A DNA stretch of 64,000 nucleotides, from assembly GCA_964036045.1 (NCBI GenBank), contig OZ038388.1:3536935-3600934 (forward strand), written 5' to 3'. The stretch is from Eutreptiella sp. 'Long Island Sound 2002'. Taxonomy: Eukaryota > Euglenozoa > Euglenophyceae > Eutreptiales > Eutreptiaceae. This document shows positions 63,737 through 64,000 of the stretch, in pieces. Position 1 is the first letter of the stretch; the number at the start of each line of letters is the position of its first letter. Under the pieces are notes generated by a model that worked only from the letters and a program-made list of their open reading frames with translations, did not search any database and had not been told where the DNA came from. The position numbers and the translations under genes were made by a program.

Positions 63737-64000
63737 GGGGGGGATTCTCGGAAATCGGATATCATGCTTAAAAACCCCCCCAGAGCCAAATTGAAAAAGG
63801 GGGGGGGGTTGGGGGGGGGGGGGGTGTTTAAGGGGGTTTTTCGCTACGCGGGGATATTGTCCGCGGAAACGGCCCCCCGGCCCCCCAAACCCCCCCCACC
63901 AATGAAGAACATAGTGTCGGGCACCTCCGAACAGTTGGGTATGCGGCCCAGGTGTGATCCGACAATTCGCACCGCCCCTACCAACGTCTATGGTAGGGTT
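63737..64000 (+). repeat. Dispersed repeat, copy 2 (runs off the window)
   Basis: Matches 3,255-3,500 nearly base for base, from TTCTCGGAAATCGGATATC to CTATGGTAGGGTT, with a longer G-run in the middle. Confidence 0.9.

Overview
The window looks like nuclear DNA of a eukaryotic protist, probably a flagellated alga-like cell. Three things support this. Short coding blocks end at GT...AG splice signals, and in two places the splice phases agree across the intron. Retrotransposon relics of several classes are present. The one long intact gene is a WD/beta-propeller-like protein with acidic and coiled-coil linkers, a style common in ciliary proteins. No bacterial operon, rRNA, convincing tRNA or CRISPR array is visible. 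Species cannot be assigned from the sequence alone.

Most of the 64 kb is repeat-rich and gene-poor. Region by region: 0.8-3.0 kb holds two exon-like blocks and a low-complexity 373-codon frame on the minus strand. 3.2-5.0 kb is minisatellite. 7.1-7.9 kb holds a phase-consistent exon pair (minus). 9.1-10.2 kb holds an intact plus ORF that ends in the terminal inverted repeat of a 0.52-kb element carrying its own minus ORF. 10.7-20.0 kb is stacked tandem arrays. 20.7-25.2 kb holds isolated minus-strand exon candidates. 25.2-26.8 kb is a cluster of dispersed repeats. 27.0-28.5 kb holds the 3' end of a spliced minus gene. 29.9-33.5 kb is a GC-rich relic with an endonuclease/exonuclease/phosphatase (EEP) domain and a tandem array upstream. 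35.4-43.7 kb holds decayed coding blocks and a reverse transcriptase-RNase H relic. 46.4-50.2 kb is a large palindromic repeat bounded by TTAGGG-like repeats, with a sister copy at 61.5-63.7 kb. 50.7-57.2 kb is the most gene-like stretch, ending with the 1376-codon gene. 58.3-59.2 kb is a Ty3-like integrase relic. A 0.25-kb repeat at 3.3 kb recurs at the right edge.

Few genes can be linked functionally. The clear biology is mobile and repetitive: at least three retroelement classes, a TIR element, a telomere-like-bounded palindromic family, and several minisatellite families shared between distant loci. Host genes appear as partial exon sets on the minus strand plus one large intronless gene. 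All calls rest on reading frames, splice signals and motif recognition; no database search was possible.
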